Shown here: positions 20,514 to 33,967 of the stretch, in pieces
Layout: each line of letters starts with the position of its first letter
How positions within the stretch are numbered: the first letter of the stretch is position 1
Assembly: GCA_036320915.1 (NCBI GenBank)
Contig: JAXBDG010000001.1
Span: 4,176,001-4,240,000 of the forward strand
Source: Linnemannia elongata
Taxonomy: Eukaryota; Mortierellomycota; Mortierellomycetes; Mortierellales; Mortierellaceae
DNA: 64,000 nt
Direction of reading: 5' to 3'
The notes under the pieces: model-generated
Told to the model about the DNA's origin: nothing
Seen by the model: only the letters and a program-made list of their open reading frames with translations
Database searches by the model: none
Position numbers and translations under genes: made by a program

Positions 20514-22427
20514 TTCTTAGCAACGGATAAGACGAAGAGACATTGAAACGAGTGCCAAGTGTCCACGGACAGGGTTGAATAGTTGTCCTTTTACACCCCA
20601 ATTACACCCTCTTTTGACACATTTTCCAGCATGGGAGCCGGCAACAATGACAGGGAGGGTGAGGAGGGATGAAGAGATGATGATGGCGTTGTTAGCATCC
20701 TTGTGGTGACGGCGGAACCCCTTGTGGAGGCCATGACGCGTGATTTGCATAACAACCCTAAAAAAACTCCCTCCATCTCGTCAAAAAAAACACATTTGTA
20801 GGAAAACATCGAGATAGACGCAAAAACATTACTATATATAAAAAAGAGGCATTGTTTGGACGTTTTTCCCGCTCTCTGCTGCAAATGGTGGAAAGTATAA
20901 GAGGAATGGTAAAGGACGAAGAAGAGGGAGTGTGCGAATGGGAAAGATGCAAAGAATACGGAAAGCGAAGGGAAGTGGGAGATTATGGTGCAATTGAACG
21001 TTGGAAAAAATGGGTCAATGATTACCTAATAGTTCTTTCATTAAGCAAGAAGACTACAGTGCATGGCGAGGGTATGACTTTCGTCCCGAGATCAAAGGGA
21101 GGAAGATGGCTTTATGAACAAAATAATGCCACTGTTGTGTGCGTGCACAACATGTGTGAGATGTCTAGTAGTAGTTAGTCGCGGCAGCTACATGTTTACT
21201 CCTGTGAAAAGAGGTGTATATAGAGTAAAGACAGATAGACACTAAAGATATATGTTTCTGTCCAGCCTATTCCTATTTCTACTTGCAAACATACGCCTGT
21301 TATTACTCTATTAATCACTTTCATATCTATTTCCTGTTGACACAACAGCCACCGATCAGTAGAAACCCTGTTTTCTTCTGTAATCTAGGCGCGAAAAACG
21401 CGCGTCGCCCAGTACCCAAAGAAGAAAAAAGAGGATTAGTGTATCTTAAGAAAGTGAAACCAAAATGAGATGGAAAAGACGTTGTTAATGCGTGGTACGT
21501 TATCGTCACATATAAAAACAATTCTTAACAACGTCATACAGACAAAATACCTGTTGCAAAATGAAAAAGACGCATAACAGCCGATTGACGACCATGTCTA
21601 TCCTCGCGTTGTTTCTGTATTAAATGGAATGTCGAACGCACAAGTCTCTCACCGTTAACGGGTTCGCTCGGCATCTTCTATAGACGAGAACGGGTCTGCT
21701 TCAGGATGTGGTATTTGTTGCGGAAAAAAACAGACCATGGCCAATGTCCATCTGTTAACCATGCAAAACCCTGCAGCAAGGTCATGACCGTAAATCGTCA
21801 CAGTGACCGTTTCAAAGAAAAGAAAAGGTAGTGACAGTCTCCTCCGCATTGCATCGGCAATAGACCTTCCCTTCCGTCTCTAGGTACTCCAAAAATATAC
21901 CTCAACGCCCGCTCCCGCCCGAGTCATAGCGCAGGTTGAGTCAAGAGACGAGGCACAGACACAGTTCCCTTGCATTTCGAACAAAAATACCACACGGGCT
22001 TGTACCATGGACCCATCGTCACTCCTTTCTACTTTTTTTTTGCTTTTTTGCATACAAACATTGATGCCGCCGCTAGTTTGAGACGCAGTCAAAGGATAAG
22101 TGAGATACGCATGGGAGGATACGTTCGTATCAACACTGGGTGTCAAACACCATTGTCCAAGATCCAAGACATAGCCAAGAGAGGGAGAGAAAAAGAAAAG
22201 AAAAAATGGCCAGATGTCCATTCTGTCCTATCCTGTGGCAAGAACCAAACCGAGCAAACAAATAGGGAGGCAATGGTTGTGATGCGAAACATTTGGGCAA
22301 ATAAGGTTTTTTTTTATGTATGTGTGTTTTGACAATCTGGGCTGGGATTGCGCCCTTTTTTTTTTTGAATATGTCTTTCGACTCCGCCTGGTGAAAGAGG
22401 AAGAGAGGGCCTACACCTCGATCGTGT
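20514..22427. other. Gene-free stretch after the LINE pair
   Basis: No gene accepted. A TATATATAAA-type element at about 20832-20844 precedes a 108-codon plus-strand frame (20852-21178, charged, with WERCKEYGKRREVGDYGAIE) that I cannot confirm. The rest consists of AT-rich sequence and short frames in all directions. Confidence 0.45.
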
Positions 22428-22751
22428 TTATGGGTAGATAAACTGCTTCTGTCCCTTCTTCTTTCCCAATCTTGGTTGCTGCTGAGGGTGGGAACCTCCG
22501 CTGAATGACCACTTATTCAAAAAAGTCTGACCTTTTTGGCGGGCTGTATATCGATTCGTGTTTGCCTGTATCATGTCGTCGTTGTGGTTGGCCTTGAAAA
22601 AGACAAAGAGCAAAGCTAGGTGAGAGATATAGGAAAATAGCCTGGGATCTCGGGTTGTTGGCTGTTCAAAGACTGAGGTTTGTTTATCATGTCTCAAATG
22701 GGCAAGGTTCACTGTATGTCTTGGTGGCGCATTTTTTTTTTATCTCACCAT
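22428..22751 (-). CDS. Possible small gene, 55 residues, start codon alone on exon 1
   Basis: Exon 1 contributes only ATG (22749-22751, context CAAAAATG). A 156-nt intron (donor GTGAGA, acceptor TCAAG) follows and exon 2 is 22428-22592. The product begins MANHNDDMIQANTNRYTARQ and ends GKKKGQKQFIYP; it is polar, basic at the C-terminus and has no membrane segment or signal peptide. Support comes from composition and from the exact phase join; there is no known family. The acceptor AAG is less usual. It could instead be the last exon of a longer gene. Confidence 0.4.
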
Positions 22752-25046
22752 TTTTGAGCGGCAATGACTCCCTTTGTCTCTCTTCTTTGTATGTGAAGGG
22801 CGACAGGGTGACATTGAGGGTAAACAAAATGCCTTTCGCCCTTTACTTTACTCTACTGCGTACTGTCATATGCCGTTCTGTTGTGTGGTTTTGCTTTGCC
22901 TGGACTCAACCTGCCCGAAAGGTGTGTATTCGGCACAGAAGAGAGAGAGACAGACTTGCCGTTAACACAACTTGCAGCTGTCCAGCTGTCTTTCTGTTTT
23001 TGGGTGTCAATACGGCTTTTTGCAACATGCGTGTTGTCTTGAAACGAATCAGGTTTCTTGTTCTCGTTCCTGTTCTTGATCAAACTTTGCTTCTCACCAG
23101 TGTTTACATGGAAGAAGAAATAGAGGAAATGAAATGCAACCTGACAAAGGGCCAGACTCTTGCACTCTCTATCACAGTTATGATTAGAAAAGGAGATCAA
23201 AAAGAAACAATAAAGCCGCAGATCCATGTTGTTTTGCATGAACAAGAAAAAGGAGGGGTAAAGGGTGGGGTACATGCGTGAGAGAGTAAGCATTTGTTCT
23301 TGTATTGTACATGTATTGTACAGTGCTTCGCTTCCCCACTAAAAAAAAGCCCTATACACATCAGTTCCACCGGCCCAGCCCCGCAATTGCAGCAAATGCA
23401 GAGACAAGAGACGAGTCCCCACTTACTCCCAACCCCACCCAACAAGTTTTCGTTTTATTTTTGGGTGGTGCCCAATGCCCTTCCGTGATGCCAAAACGAA
23501 AAAAAGTTCTATTTGATTTCGCGCTTCCTCCCTTTCCCTTCCTTTCCTTCCCTTTCCTTCCTTCTTATCCCTTGTCGGTCCCTCGATCTTCCGATCCCAC
23601 AAAAAAGCCACAGCCAACAGGAAAAGAGCAGTAAAAAAAAAGTGGGTGGGACGATCTGCCAAAGGTCGGTCCTTTTTTTTTTTTTTTTTTCTTTCCCCGA
23701 TTGAACCAAGTGCGCAACCAATCGTTATGCGAAAGAGCAACCACCAAAAAGTTAAAGAATAAAAGAACTCAACTTTTAATGATGATGATGATCTTCGGTG
23801 CGGACATGGCTGTTGTTTAGTTCGGTCCGGAAACACTATTGTTAATAGGCACGGGCAGGCTTACTAAGGTAGAAGGGAAAGAAAGAAAGAAGGAAGGAAG
23901 ACTCTTCTTCTACTGTACTTCTTTATGAGCACCTATTCTTGAGATCACGGATTTGCTGATCATGTGCTTATTTTGTTCTTGCTTCCGAACCTTGACCCTC
24001 CGCTTTCAAGAACAACGAGAGAACAGAAGGAGGAGTTAGTCCAGTCAAGTCAAGAAAAGAGGGAAAGAAAAACATGGGCAAAAGGACATGCGGTCTTTTG
24101 ATGATGATGATGATGATGCTAAAAGTGGGACTCTCTCCCTTCGTTGTTGACTGTTGCGTTGTTTCCTTTGTCCTTCGGTTTTGGATGCGAGGGATGGTAC
24201 CCTTGTCCAAATACCCCTCTTTTTTTTTTTCTTTCGATTCATTCATTCATTCGTCCCTTTGCCTGTGACAATATAGTAATAATGTGAATGTAGGCCAGAA
24301 TGGGCAAAGAAATGCCGATTTTCTTTTTCACTTTTGGGTGACAAATGCAAACAAAGTGAGACCATTGGGATATTGGAGCAATTGAACAAGACACAGACAC
24401 AGAGTCGAGAGAGTGAAAGGGCGTCAACAATGAAAAAAAAAACATAGATAGGTATATACACAACACTCGCACACACACATACACAGACACACACATACAC
24501 AGACACACACATACACAGACACACACACACAAATCAATTCTTTATGAATGGCGCGATGGTGAGAACAGCACGGCGATAATACCCCATACTCCCCAAACTT
24601 TCAAGATGGGATATGTTCCTCACTGTTGTCGTTTTTGTTTAGCGTTTTTTTTTCAACGACACTCGGACCGCAAGAATTCAAATAACGATCGATCCAGGCA
24701 CCACCGATGACAACAAAAATCGAACATTGTTCATAATCGTGGTATTTGATGGAGGGAGTGTGAGTCGTGTATGAGATTTTTTAGAGAGAATCGAATCGAA
24801 TCGAATCAATCCCTTTCTCCTCCGAGCTGTGAGGATCAGCCAACGAAAAAAAATGAAGCGGAAGGCACTTGAATGGATATGACTTGGACGTGACTTGGAG
24901 ATGAAAAAGAGGCTCGATACGACGATGGCGTTGTGAGGGAGTTAATGAACAAATAGCGATCGGATGGACAGGGTTCCTCACCCATTTTTTTTTTTTATTG
25001 AACCAGGAATCGGGGATCGTGAATGGCTGACAGCCTGACCTCTTAC

Positions 25047-25079
<33 letters not shown>

Positions 25080-26842
25080 GTATTTGGATAGAACCATTTG
25101 GTGTTGTCTTTGACATGATAGTGAGGCGAGTGATCATGGACACAAGGCACGATTGAACTTGAAGTCCCGTCATGACAGTCAACTGGTGGTGGTCCAGGCT
25201 GGCGGTGAAAGAAAAAGAATCTGACATTTCTTTTAACTTGTCATTTACGGGGATTAGTCGAAGGGAAGGGATGTCTATTTGAACGAATAATTGGAGTGAT
25301 GGCCCTTTTATTTGTGTTATGTATGTCGAATGGAAAGGAAGAAACGAAAGAAACGAGAGCATTGTTAGAAAGAAAGAAAACAAAAAAAAAAGAGGGTGAC
25401 GAGAAAGCTGTTACCTAGAAAAAAAAACCCTGTTTGGCCGAGCGGGACTGCAGTGTCTCGGGCAGATTGGATTGAATGCAATGTGAATATGAATATGAAT
25501 ATGAATGAGAGATGAAAGGTGAATGATACTCATATCGTCTCCAACAAGGACAACAACAGCAATCAGCAATCAGATACGATCACTGCGATTGCTGCAGTGA
25601 AAGAAGGAACGGGCCCTATGATTAACATCGCGAAGAAAGGTATAAGAAATTGAGAGAGAGAGAGAAAGAGAGAGAGAGAGACAGAGAAGAAGAGGAAGGA
25701 AGGACGAGAAGGACCTGGTAGGATCTGGGTGGACGGAGTGAGTGGGAGAAGGAAACGATGGTGAGTGGTGTGAGTGGTGGAGTGGGGAGGAGGAGGAGGA
25801 GGAGTGGAAAATATTTTTCATAATTGATTATATGGAGTCAAGAGATTGCAATAATAACATGACTTGATGCGCTGCGTAGCACTACTAAAATAGGCTCCTG
25901 TGTGTGTGTGTTTGTAGCAGCAGCAGAAGCTGCCTCTGCAGACAAAGGGCAAAGGGCAAAGGGTAAAAGTAAGAAAAAGCCTCTATCTCTCTCTCTCTCT
26001 CTCTCTCATTCTTTTGTTGAACTGTTACTTTGTTACTTTACAATTGAATAGAATCGGACTCAAATCAGACTCGCACCACTAAAAACTTCTTTTTCTTTTC
26101 TTTTTCACGCCACCACTCCCACTCACTCATCTCTTCTTCCTTCCTTTCTTTCTCTCTTTCTCTCTCTCTCTTTTTCTTTACCCTTTATCCACTCTTCACC
26201 CCCTTTTATTCATCCACCATACCCTCCTTCCTCCACTACTCCTCCTTTACTCACACCCAACTCAGCCCAACTCCCACACTTCTTTTTTATTTTCACTCTT
26301 CCCAATCATCTTTCACATCACTTCGACTTCGCACGCACTGAGCAACAACAACAACCAAATCTCTGCTACACAAACAACAACAACAGCAACAGCAGCGAGT
26401 CAAACAACAAAAACAACCAAGAACAACCTTAACGACAACAACCAACAGCCTGCAACCAACAAAAAAGAAAGAACAGCCTTAATAAATAACCCCCCAAAAA
26501 GAACCATTGAGCGAGCACCAACAGTTCTTTTTTACACACTTGGTGAACTGCATGCAGCAAACAAGGTGAACAAAACATCAATGCTCTTTTTTTTTACTCG
26601 TTACTCTGTACACTCTTTCATGTAGTTCAATAATCGATCTTTCCACACCCAGTTAATCAATCTGGCGTATAAAAAAAAAGAGAACAAGAAAGAACTTGTT
26701 TGTTAATCTTTTCTTTCCCTTCGTTTTTGTGGGAATGGTTTTTTTACTTCTAGCCCCGACTGTTTGACCCAGTTTTCCTTTTGATTTCACACCTCGTAAC
26801 TTTTCTCCACCCTACCAACTCCTCCTCCTTTGTTTGCCAACC
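22752..26842. other. Gene-free upstream region of the Zn2Cys6 factor
   Basis: About 4 kb without a supportable gene. It contains homopolymers (poly-T at about 23671-23690 and about 25049-25078), ATG/GAT trinucleotide runs (about 23779 and 24100), GAATATGAAT repeats (about 25485-25508), CT and GA microsatellites (about 25650-25690, 25985-26010) and a C/T-rich then CAA-rich leader from about 26080 to the start codon. The long open frame at 22655-23281 has no domain and random-looking composition. Confidence 0.5.
24466..24532. repeat. CA-rich minisatellite, 18-bp unit
   Basis: Three copies of ACACACACATACACAGAC-like units followed by pure CA dinucleotides. Confidence 0.75.
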
Positions 26843-29800
26843 ATGCCCACGGCACCTGCGACTCCGACGCTGCCCCAAGTGTCCTTTGTCAACCTGTACT
26901 CAGAGGACCCATGGAAGAAGCGACAGCGTGTCCGCATCCAGCAGGCCTGTTCAGAGTGCCGTCGCCAAAAGATCAAGTGCGACGGACAAAAGCCTTGCAA
27001 GTCATGCAAAAAGAGTGACCGCAGCTGCATCTACAACGCATCCGCCGGCAGCAAGGACGACCACGACCATCACAACTCCTCGGCCCACGACGACCACGCG
27101 CCCGCCACAACAACCGCTGCCGCAACAACAGCCTCTACAACAAACAACTCCTCAACAACACAAAGGTCAACACCCGAAGCGGCCTCGGCTCCAGCCTCCA
27201 ACTCGTCCTCCGCAGAAAACTCCCAAGCCTCCACCCCCTCCCACCCGCACTCGCCTCACCCATACTCAAAGTCGCAACAGTCTCACCACCAGCACGTCGT
27301 CCATAGAGTCCATCACCACGCCCACCATGTCCACCACAACAAGGACTCGCACTCGCCCTACATCAAGCAGGAGCCCTCTGACGTCGTCAAGCCTTCGCCT
27401 CTTCGCAAGGACTCCAAGCACCACAAGAACAACGACCACCACCACGACAGCAATAACAAGGCCAAGATTCAAGTCAAGTACATTGGCAAGTACGGTATCC
27501 CGTTGGACGAGTGGCAAAAGCAGGATGACTCGACCCTCCATAACTCTCGTAAGAATGGTAAGTTTTTTTCTCCATTTTCTCTTGGGGCAGCCTTTCTAGT
27601 CTTTTTTTTCTTGAGGAAACAAAAGTTAGGTTTGCACATTGCAACATTTTCTCTTATCTCTTGCTTTTTTTTATATGAAAAAGCTGGTTTTGTACCTTTC
27701 AGCATCTTTTTGGTGAACAAGGATATTTGTTCTGTACCTTTCAACCAATCCTGGCATCTCTTCCTTTACTCATTCCTTCATGAAGGAACAAGGGCAGGAT
27801 AGGGAAAGCCCAGTCTAAGAGGAATATCTCGGGTGAATCATTGGCATGATCGGGTCGACCCATTGACCCCTTTGTTTACCTCTTCTCTGCCCTCTCTCGT
27901 GCACATGGTCACTCTTATGTCTTTTATCATGTCTAGGCTCGCAGAATGCTAGTCCTCATTCGAACCAGTCATCACAACAAGCGCCTCCTCTTCAGCGAGA
28001 GCCAATGCAGGCGCAATCTCTGCCTCCTCCTTTGTTCCCTGGCTTTCTCCAGGCACCCGGAGCTCAAGAAATGTTGCAGCAGCAGCAAATACAACAGCAG
28101 CAACAGGAGCATAATCGCCAACTGCAGTTCCAGCAGCAGTTGCAGCAGCAGTTACAACAACAGCAGCAGCAACAACAGCAGCAACTGCAGCAACAGCAAC
28201 AGCAAAATCAGAACCAGAACTTCATCCCCAGCCAAAGCCACAGTCTCAGCCAAACGCCAATGTTGGTCCAATCTCCGCCCACCAACTCGATCCAGGATAT
28301 CAACACCTGCATTGATGACCTGGAGAGCAAACATACCCACAACACCCTAGTCTACATCATGGAGTCCCTCAAGCTAACCGACACCACCAACCAGACATCA
28401 AGAAAGGCCTACGATCTCGTGGTCGAGAAAAAAGTCGAGAACCGCACCACCGTCCCTACCGAGATGAGCCTCCCCTCGGACTTGTCCCTGCCAACACGAT
28501 CGACCGACCTCCCAAGCATCGAGATCCGAGATCATCTTGTTGACACCTACTTCACATACCGGTACCCGATCTGGCCCATTGTTCACAAGGGTATCTTTCT
28601 CAAACAGCTGCACGATCCCAACAGCACCCCTTCGCTCCTTCTTTTGAACGCCCTCTTCGCGTACGCCTCTCGATATTCGGCTTGGTTGGTCCTTCGATCG
28701 GATCCGGAGAAGCCAGAGACTGCCGGTCAGCTCTTTTTGGAGCGTGCTCAAGCCATGTTGCCCGCCTTCCTGATGGCTCCTCGACTCTCGACGGTTCAAG
28801 CTTTGCTCTTCTTGGCCCAATTGGAGGACAACTCGACTCAGCGCCACACTTACCACAGTATGGCTGTCCGTATGGCTCAGCTTCTTGATCTCCACAAGAG
28901 TTGCTCACACTTGGGCTTGCCTGACGATGAAAAGGAAACCCGCCGTTGTATCTGGTGGACCTGCTACATGAACGACCGCCTTCTCGCCCTCTCAACCCGC
29001 AAGCCCTCTATCATCCACGATGGAGACTGCAGCATCGACCTGCCTTTCCAGGAGCACATCTATGACGGGCCAGGAAACAACTCGGTCTCACTCTCGCATT
29101 ATTACTCTCCACCGCAGCTCTTCCACCAGCTGTTGTTGTTGAGCAAGATTGTTGGCGGGGTCCTCAAGCACTTTACAAGAGTCGCCAACAAGCGATATCG
29201 TAGCCCCGATGCTCACGAAGTCGCCTTGACCGCCTTGGACGAATCTCTGTTCACCTGGCTAGCCTCCTTGCCCGACCACCTGCAGTACACACCGACCTCG
29301 GAAGCCTCGACCATCAAGACTCTTCCATCGCCCTACGTCGCGGCTCTGCATCTGTACTTTTACTCGATCCTGCATACTCTCCACAACCCCTACATGGACT
29401 CTTCTAACCCTCGCGCAACGAGCGATATGCCAAAATCCTCGCCAGCCTTGGAACGTTGCACCCTCGCCGCTTCGATGATCACAGGACTTTCTCGCTCGCT
29501 TTGTTTCCAGCCCCAGTACGGCCTCAACTTTGGCACGCAATGCTACGCGATCTTGCATGCAGCCATTATGCACCTCACCAACACCGCCAACACGACGTCC
29601 TACCAGAGTCTAAAGTCCAAGTCCCAGTTCATTTCGACTCTGAGCGTCATCAAGGCTTACTCTCAGCACTATGCGTTCGAGGGTGTCAAGAAGAGTTCCG
29701 ACGTCATGGACAACATCTACAACTGGCAGGTCGCTAGGCACCAGGACGAGCAGAGCCAGAACAATACCCCGAGCCAGAGTCAGAGCCCACCCATGGGTAC

Positions 29801-31265
29801 TTCTGCTGCCTCGCCCATCTCTGTCTCTTCTCCAAATATGCACCCTGTCATGCGCGAGGTCAGGCATCCGGACCACCACCACGTTTTGCACCATTTGCAT
29901 CACCCATACCTCCGTTCCGATTCGTCGCCATCAAGTCCTAAACTCACGCCTAATTCAGGAGCTAGTGCCAACTTTCCTTCGCTGTGTATTCCCTCGTCGC
30001 CTGCTCAGACGCATGAAAGTGTCTTGACCTCTAGGACGCGCTCTCCTCATCCTTGGCAGCTCACTCACAACAACAGCGTCGCTACGAGTATCGCCAATAC
30101 ACCCACCAGCACTGGAAGCCCATTGCTCAAGCAGGACTCAGACAAGGCTGTTCCTGCATCAACATCTGGACCCAACTCGACAGTCCAGGGTGTGGTCAAT
30201 TGCTCGTCGGAGCCAACGCCCGAGTCAAAGGCGTTGCTTTCGGATATCTACAGCTCAAATCCCACCATCACGTTCGACAATGGCCGTACTTCTCCTTTGG
30301 ATTCGACATCTTTGGGTGCTATCCTTGGCTTTGAGCTTCCTCACAGCGCAAACGAGGAGGAGGACAATGCATACTGGAACGCACAGGCCAACTCTTTGGG
30401 AGGCATGGACGGATGGAACCAGCAGTTGATGACGGCTCAGGAGCACGTGTCGTACAAGAGCACCATTGGAGGACCTGCCGAGTACTTGGGAGGCAACAAC
30501 AGCTTGGGCTCCTTGGCACCCAACTACTTTGACACTTTGGCAGCCGAGTCTGGGGTCGACTTTTCTGGATTCGGAGTTGGCGCGACAGGAAGCAACTTTG
30601 GATCAACCTCATTTGGAGGAGTACCTATGACCTCTATGGGTGTTACCAACAATCTCGCCTTCCAGACCATCCAACAGCGAACTCAACAACAACAGCAGCA
30701 ACAGCAACAGCAACAACAGCAGCAGCATAAGCAGCAGCAGCAACAGCAAAGGTCCACGCCATCAGACCAGCAATCTCAGCAAACCCAGCCACAAAAGACG
30801 TTGCACTTCATTCCCACCTCACTACCAGAGTCTCAACAGATGTATATCAAGCAAGAGCCATTCCAGTTTTCGCCTGACCTTGTGAATCAAGTCTACCAGA
30901 AGACGCTATCAGTGATGGAGACGGGCCAAGGACCGAACGACAACACGCCACAGCAACAGCAACAGCGTCAGCAGCAGCAGAGTGTAGCGAGTAGCTTGAG
31001 CGCGAGTGCCAGCCCGTTGTCGGAGATGACTCTTCCAGTACCGAACCTCAAGTCGGAACAACAGGAGATGCAACAGCAACAGTTGTTCCAGCGTCAAATG
31101 TCGGAGGGCCTCCAAGGAGTGGATAGTCCGGACACGACGGATGGACTCTCGATGGGACCCTTGGATCTTTCGTCGGACACGTCAAGTTACTTCAACTCTC
31201 CCCTCGAAGGCCTCGGAGTGGACGATACAATAATGATGGAGGACATCTCTGAGGAGACATGGTAA
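26843..31265 (+). CDS. Zn2Cys6 (Gal4-type) fungal transcription factor, 1347 residues
   Basis: Exon 1 is 26843-27557 and exon 2 is 27937-31265 (379-nt intron, GTAAGT...CTAG), joining in phase. The DNA-binding binuclear zinc cluster is CSECRRQKIKCDGQKPCKSC with the last Cys ten residues on, at Cys36, 39, 46, 52, 55 and 62, matching C-x2-C-x6-C-x5-C-x2-C-x6-C. A His-rich disordered region follows (about 75-215). Exon 2 opens with glutamine runs, then the Fungal_trans middle homology region (about 440-640: RYPIWPIVHKGIFLKQLHD, TRRCIWWTCYMNDRLLAL). The C-terminal third is Gln/Ser-rich with further Q runs and an acidic end (DDTIMMEDISEETW), a plausible activation domain. Nuclear. The DNA-binding domain sits wholly on exon 1. 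The start is the first in-frame ATG after the leader. Target genes unknown. Confidence 0.9.
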
Positions 31266-31787
31266 TTATTCTTTCTTTTTATTTTCGTAGTGTAGACTTT
31301 CATTTCATACTTGTATTATCGCAGCATCTCCCTTTACTCTTTGTACATTTCTTTTGTTTGTTTCTGTCCATTCCCGATTCAATTGATTGTGTTGTTAGAC
31401 TTGAATTTTATGTTTTTGACCATCTTTCTTTTCTTTTCTTTCTTCTCCTTCCTCTTCTTCCCTCCATCCTTTTCATAATTTTTCAGGCATAGCTTTCTAC
31501 CATAATGAACGCACCCCTTTTTTTTTCTCACCATTGAAAACTAGCTGGAACTGTCTCTTGGAGGTTGAAAGCGATCATTTGTAACCTTTCAATTCGTAAC
31601 GTGGACTTTTTTTTTTTTTTTTTTTTTATTGCACGATATGAGGGTGATAAAAAGCAACCCTCACACAGTTTTTTTTTTATTTTGTTGATCTAAAACAATA
31701 AGAAGGAAGGAATGGGTCATAAGGGAAAACAAAAATGGGGAAAGGGGGGAAGAAAAAATGAATGATGGTGATTGTATTTTTTTTTTT
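31266..31787. other. Convergent 3' region between the transcription factor and URA6
   Basis: Shared 3' flank, T-rich, with a poly(T) tract (about 31608-31627). No gene seen. Confidence 0.6.
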
Positions 31788-33967
31788 TTACTTCTGGTCC
31801 TTGAAGAGGTTGGTAAAGATGTTCTTGACGTTGGCATAAACAGCATCGGGGGCGTCAACACAAGAAACGGTGTGGACCTTGCCATCCTTTTTGTAGTGCT
31901 CAATGACGGGGTAGGAAGTCTCGGTGAAGACGCGGAAGCGCTTCGTGATGGACTCGATGTTATCGTCGGCGCGGCCGCTCGTCTCACCGCGCTTCATCAG
32001 GCGCTTCAACATGACCTCTTCGGGGCATTCGAAGTACAATGTGAACTTGCTTGGCACGACCTATTGGTAGGTATTTTTTTGTGAAGGAGGGGAGGTGTTA
32101 GGTGTGTTTGGGCTGTGGTTAGCATATGATTGACACGTTTTCTTCACATTGCATTGGATAATAAAAAAAATGAGCGTTGGACATTTTGACAGAAGCCAAT
32201 AATTGCAGGGGCAGGGAGGGGTAGAAGGAGGGGGGGGGGAGGGGAAACCAATGAACGAAATAATTAAAAAGCGATCTCACAGAAACAAATCACCAAAAGA
32301 AAAACATATATTACCTGCTCCTCAAACTTCAAGGCCTGGTCCATCTTGCGGGGGAAGCCGTCGATCAAGAAACGCTTCTGGCCCGAGGCGAGCATGGCGT
32401 TCTCGAGGAGGGCAATGGTGACCTCCATAGGGACGATCTTGCCCTCACGGATGTAGGTCTTGATCAGCTCGCCGTACTGCGATCCGGGGCGCTGCTGCTC
32501 CTCGCGGAGGAGATCGCCGGCTAATTTTGTGTTGTGGTGAAGCAGAAGGCAAGAGGGAAGGTTGGTTAAAGGAATTATCCATTGTTGTTGGTGTTGGTTT
32601 GATAGTATCACCAATCAGAACGCGTCCCCTTTGTGTGCGTCTTCAACGAGTGGCCGATCAGATATTCCTTGCATGTCCCAAGGGGGAAACAAAAAATCAG
32701 GAACAAAGAAAGGTCCAAGTTTCAGCCATCTGGTCATGCATGGACTGTGTCAAGAACGCCCGCCTTCCCACTGCGTGTCATCAAAGCATGTCATGTCGAA
32801 AAAAAGAGGGTTTCTATCCTTTTCAAATCCTTTTCGCCTTTCTTCCCCCTCCTCCTCATGCCATTTTCAAAAAGGGACTTACCAGACAAGTGAACGAATC
32901 CGAAATCACGGACCAAGTTGGCGCACTGAGTTCCCTTTCCAGCACCGGGACCACCTATTATTATCCAAAACACAACACAGCGGGAAGAAAAAAAACAACA
33001 CATAATCGTCAGTAAACATTGTCGGGATGAAATCAAAAGTTAGAATGGCATATCTGAAGTGTGCATTGCCCTTGCGTTTCTGCTGACGTCAACGGGGATT
33101 CATTGCTGGTCATATTTTCTCACAATGTCATTCACATCGCACCATGAGATAAAACAAGCAAAGTAAGCTCAACGGGGTAGAAGGTGTAAAAAAAACAAAA
33201 GATACGTTACCGAGGACGAAGATGACGGTGGTGTCCTGGAGGGAAGCCTTGTTCTCGGCAGCAATGATCTCAGGGGTCTTGGCAGCGGGCTTGGGGGCGG
33301 CCTGCTCCTTCTTGGCAGCAACAGCGACAGGAGCCTCCTTCTTAGCAGCGACGGGCTTAGCTATTAAAATGGTTGAACATCGAGCACAATACAGGGGTCA
33401 ATTGATCCGTTGAATGAAGAAAAAATGCGATTCTATTGTCGAACGTCCCAGAAGTGGTTTCCATTTTTTGCGTCTTGGGTTCAATCCTCTTCCATGTAAA
33501 TGATCCTCATCCTTGAAGTAGAAGAGTAGAGGAAGAGAAGTGTCGTCTTTCCTGTCCTCTTTCCTTTCCTTGCACTTGTTCCTGAACTTCGATCTCGAAT
33601 ATTGATTTTCGCACACCCTATCCTGTCCAGTGTTTTTTTTTAGGCAGTTGTCTAAAAGAAAAGAAAAAAAAATACACCTTTCAATTCATATCAGACGTTC
33701 AACCAAAAATAAATCACTCAAGTTCTTACCATCGACGGGGCTGAAGAGGTAGTATCCAGAAGTGGCCGCAAGGATAGTCAAACCAGTGATGGTCAACCAG
33801 TTCGAGCCACCCGCCTTCTTGATGGGTGCTGATGAGGTCTCATTGGCGGCAGCGGCTCTGATGGCACTGTTGGAGAAGAGACGACGACCGGCGATGGCGG
33901 TGGTGGTGGATGTAAAGGCTGCGCGGCGGGCGGCGGCTGATGATGAGGCGCGGATTGTTGAAAGCAT
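31788..33967 (-). CDS. URA6: UMP/CMP kinase with N-terminal mitochondrial or membrane-anchor extension
   Basis: Five exons: 33730-33967, 33211-33360, 32883-32954, 32315-32520 and 31788-32060, giving 312 residues in phase. The kinase core starts near residue 122 (TTVIFVLGG) with the P-loop GGPGAGKGTQ, then HLSAGDLLREEQ, FLIDGFPRKMDQ and the LID region RGETSGRADDN, as in yeast Ura6. It phosphorylates UMP and CMP to diphosphates in pyrimidine nucleotide synthesis. Exon 1 adds MLSTIRASSSAAARRAAF and GRRLFSNS, an Arg/Ala/Ser-rich presequence, and a hydrophobic segment (WLTITGLTILAATSGYYLF); exon 2 adds an Ala/Lys-rich linker. This implies a membrane-tethered, probably mitochondrial, form. The start at 33967 is chosen because the upstream frame is Phe-rich leader. 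Three of the four introns fall after one base of a codon. Confidence 0.9.

Noticed and set aside
20852..21178. 108-codon frame after a TATATATAAA element
   Set aside because: No recognisable family, and the GA-rich composition could equally be the reverse of a leader; support too weak for a gene call.
22655..23281. 208-codon plus-strand open frame
   Set aside because: Composition is random-looking, no domain or signal can be seen, and the best coding signal nearby is on the opposite strand (22428-22751).
25425..25445. TGGCCGAGCGG, identical to the A box of Leu/Ser tRNAs
   Set aside because: No B box or cloverleaf follows within 100 bases.
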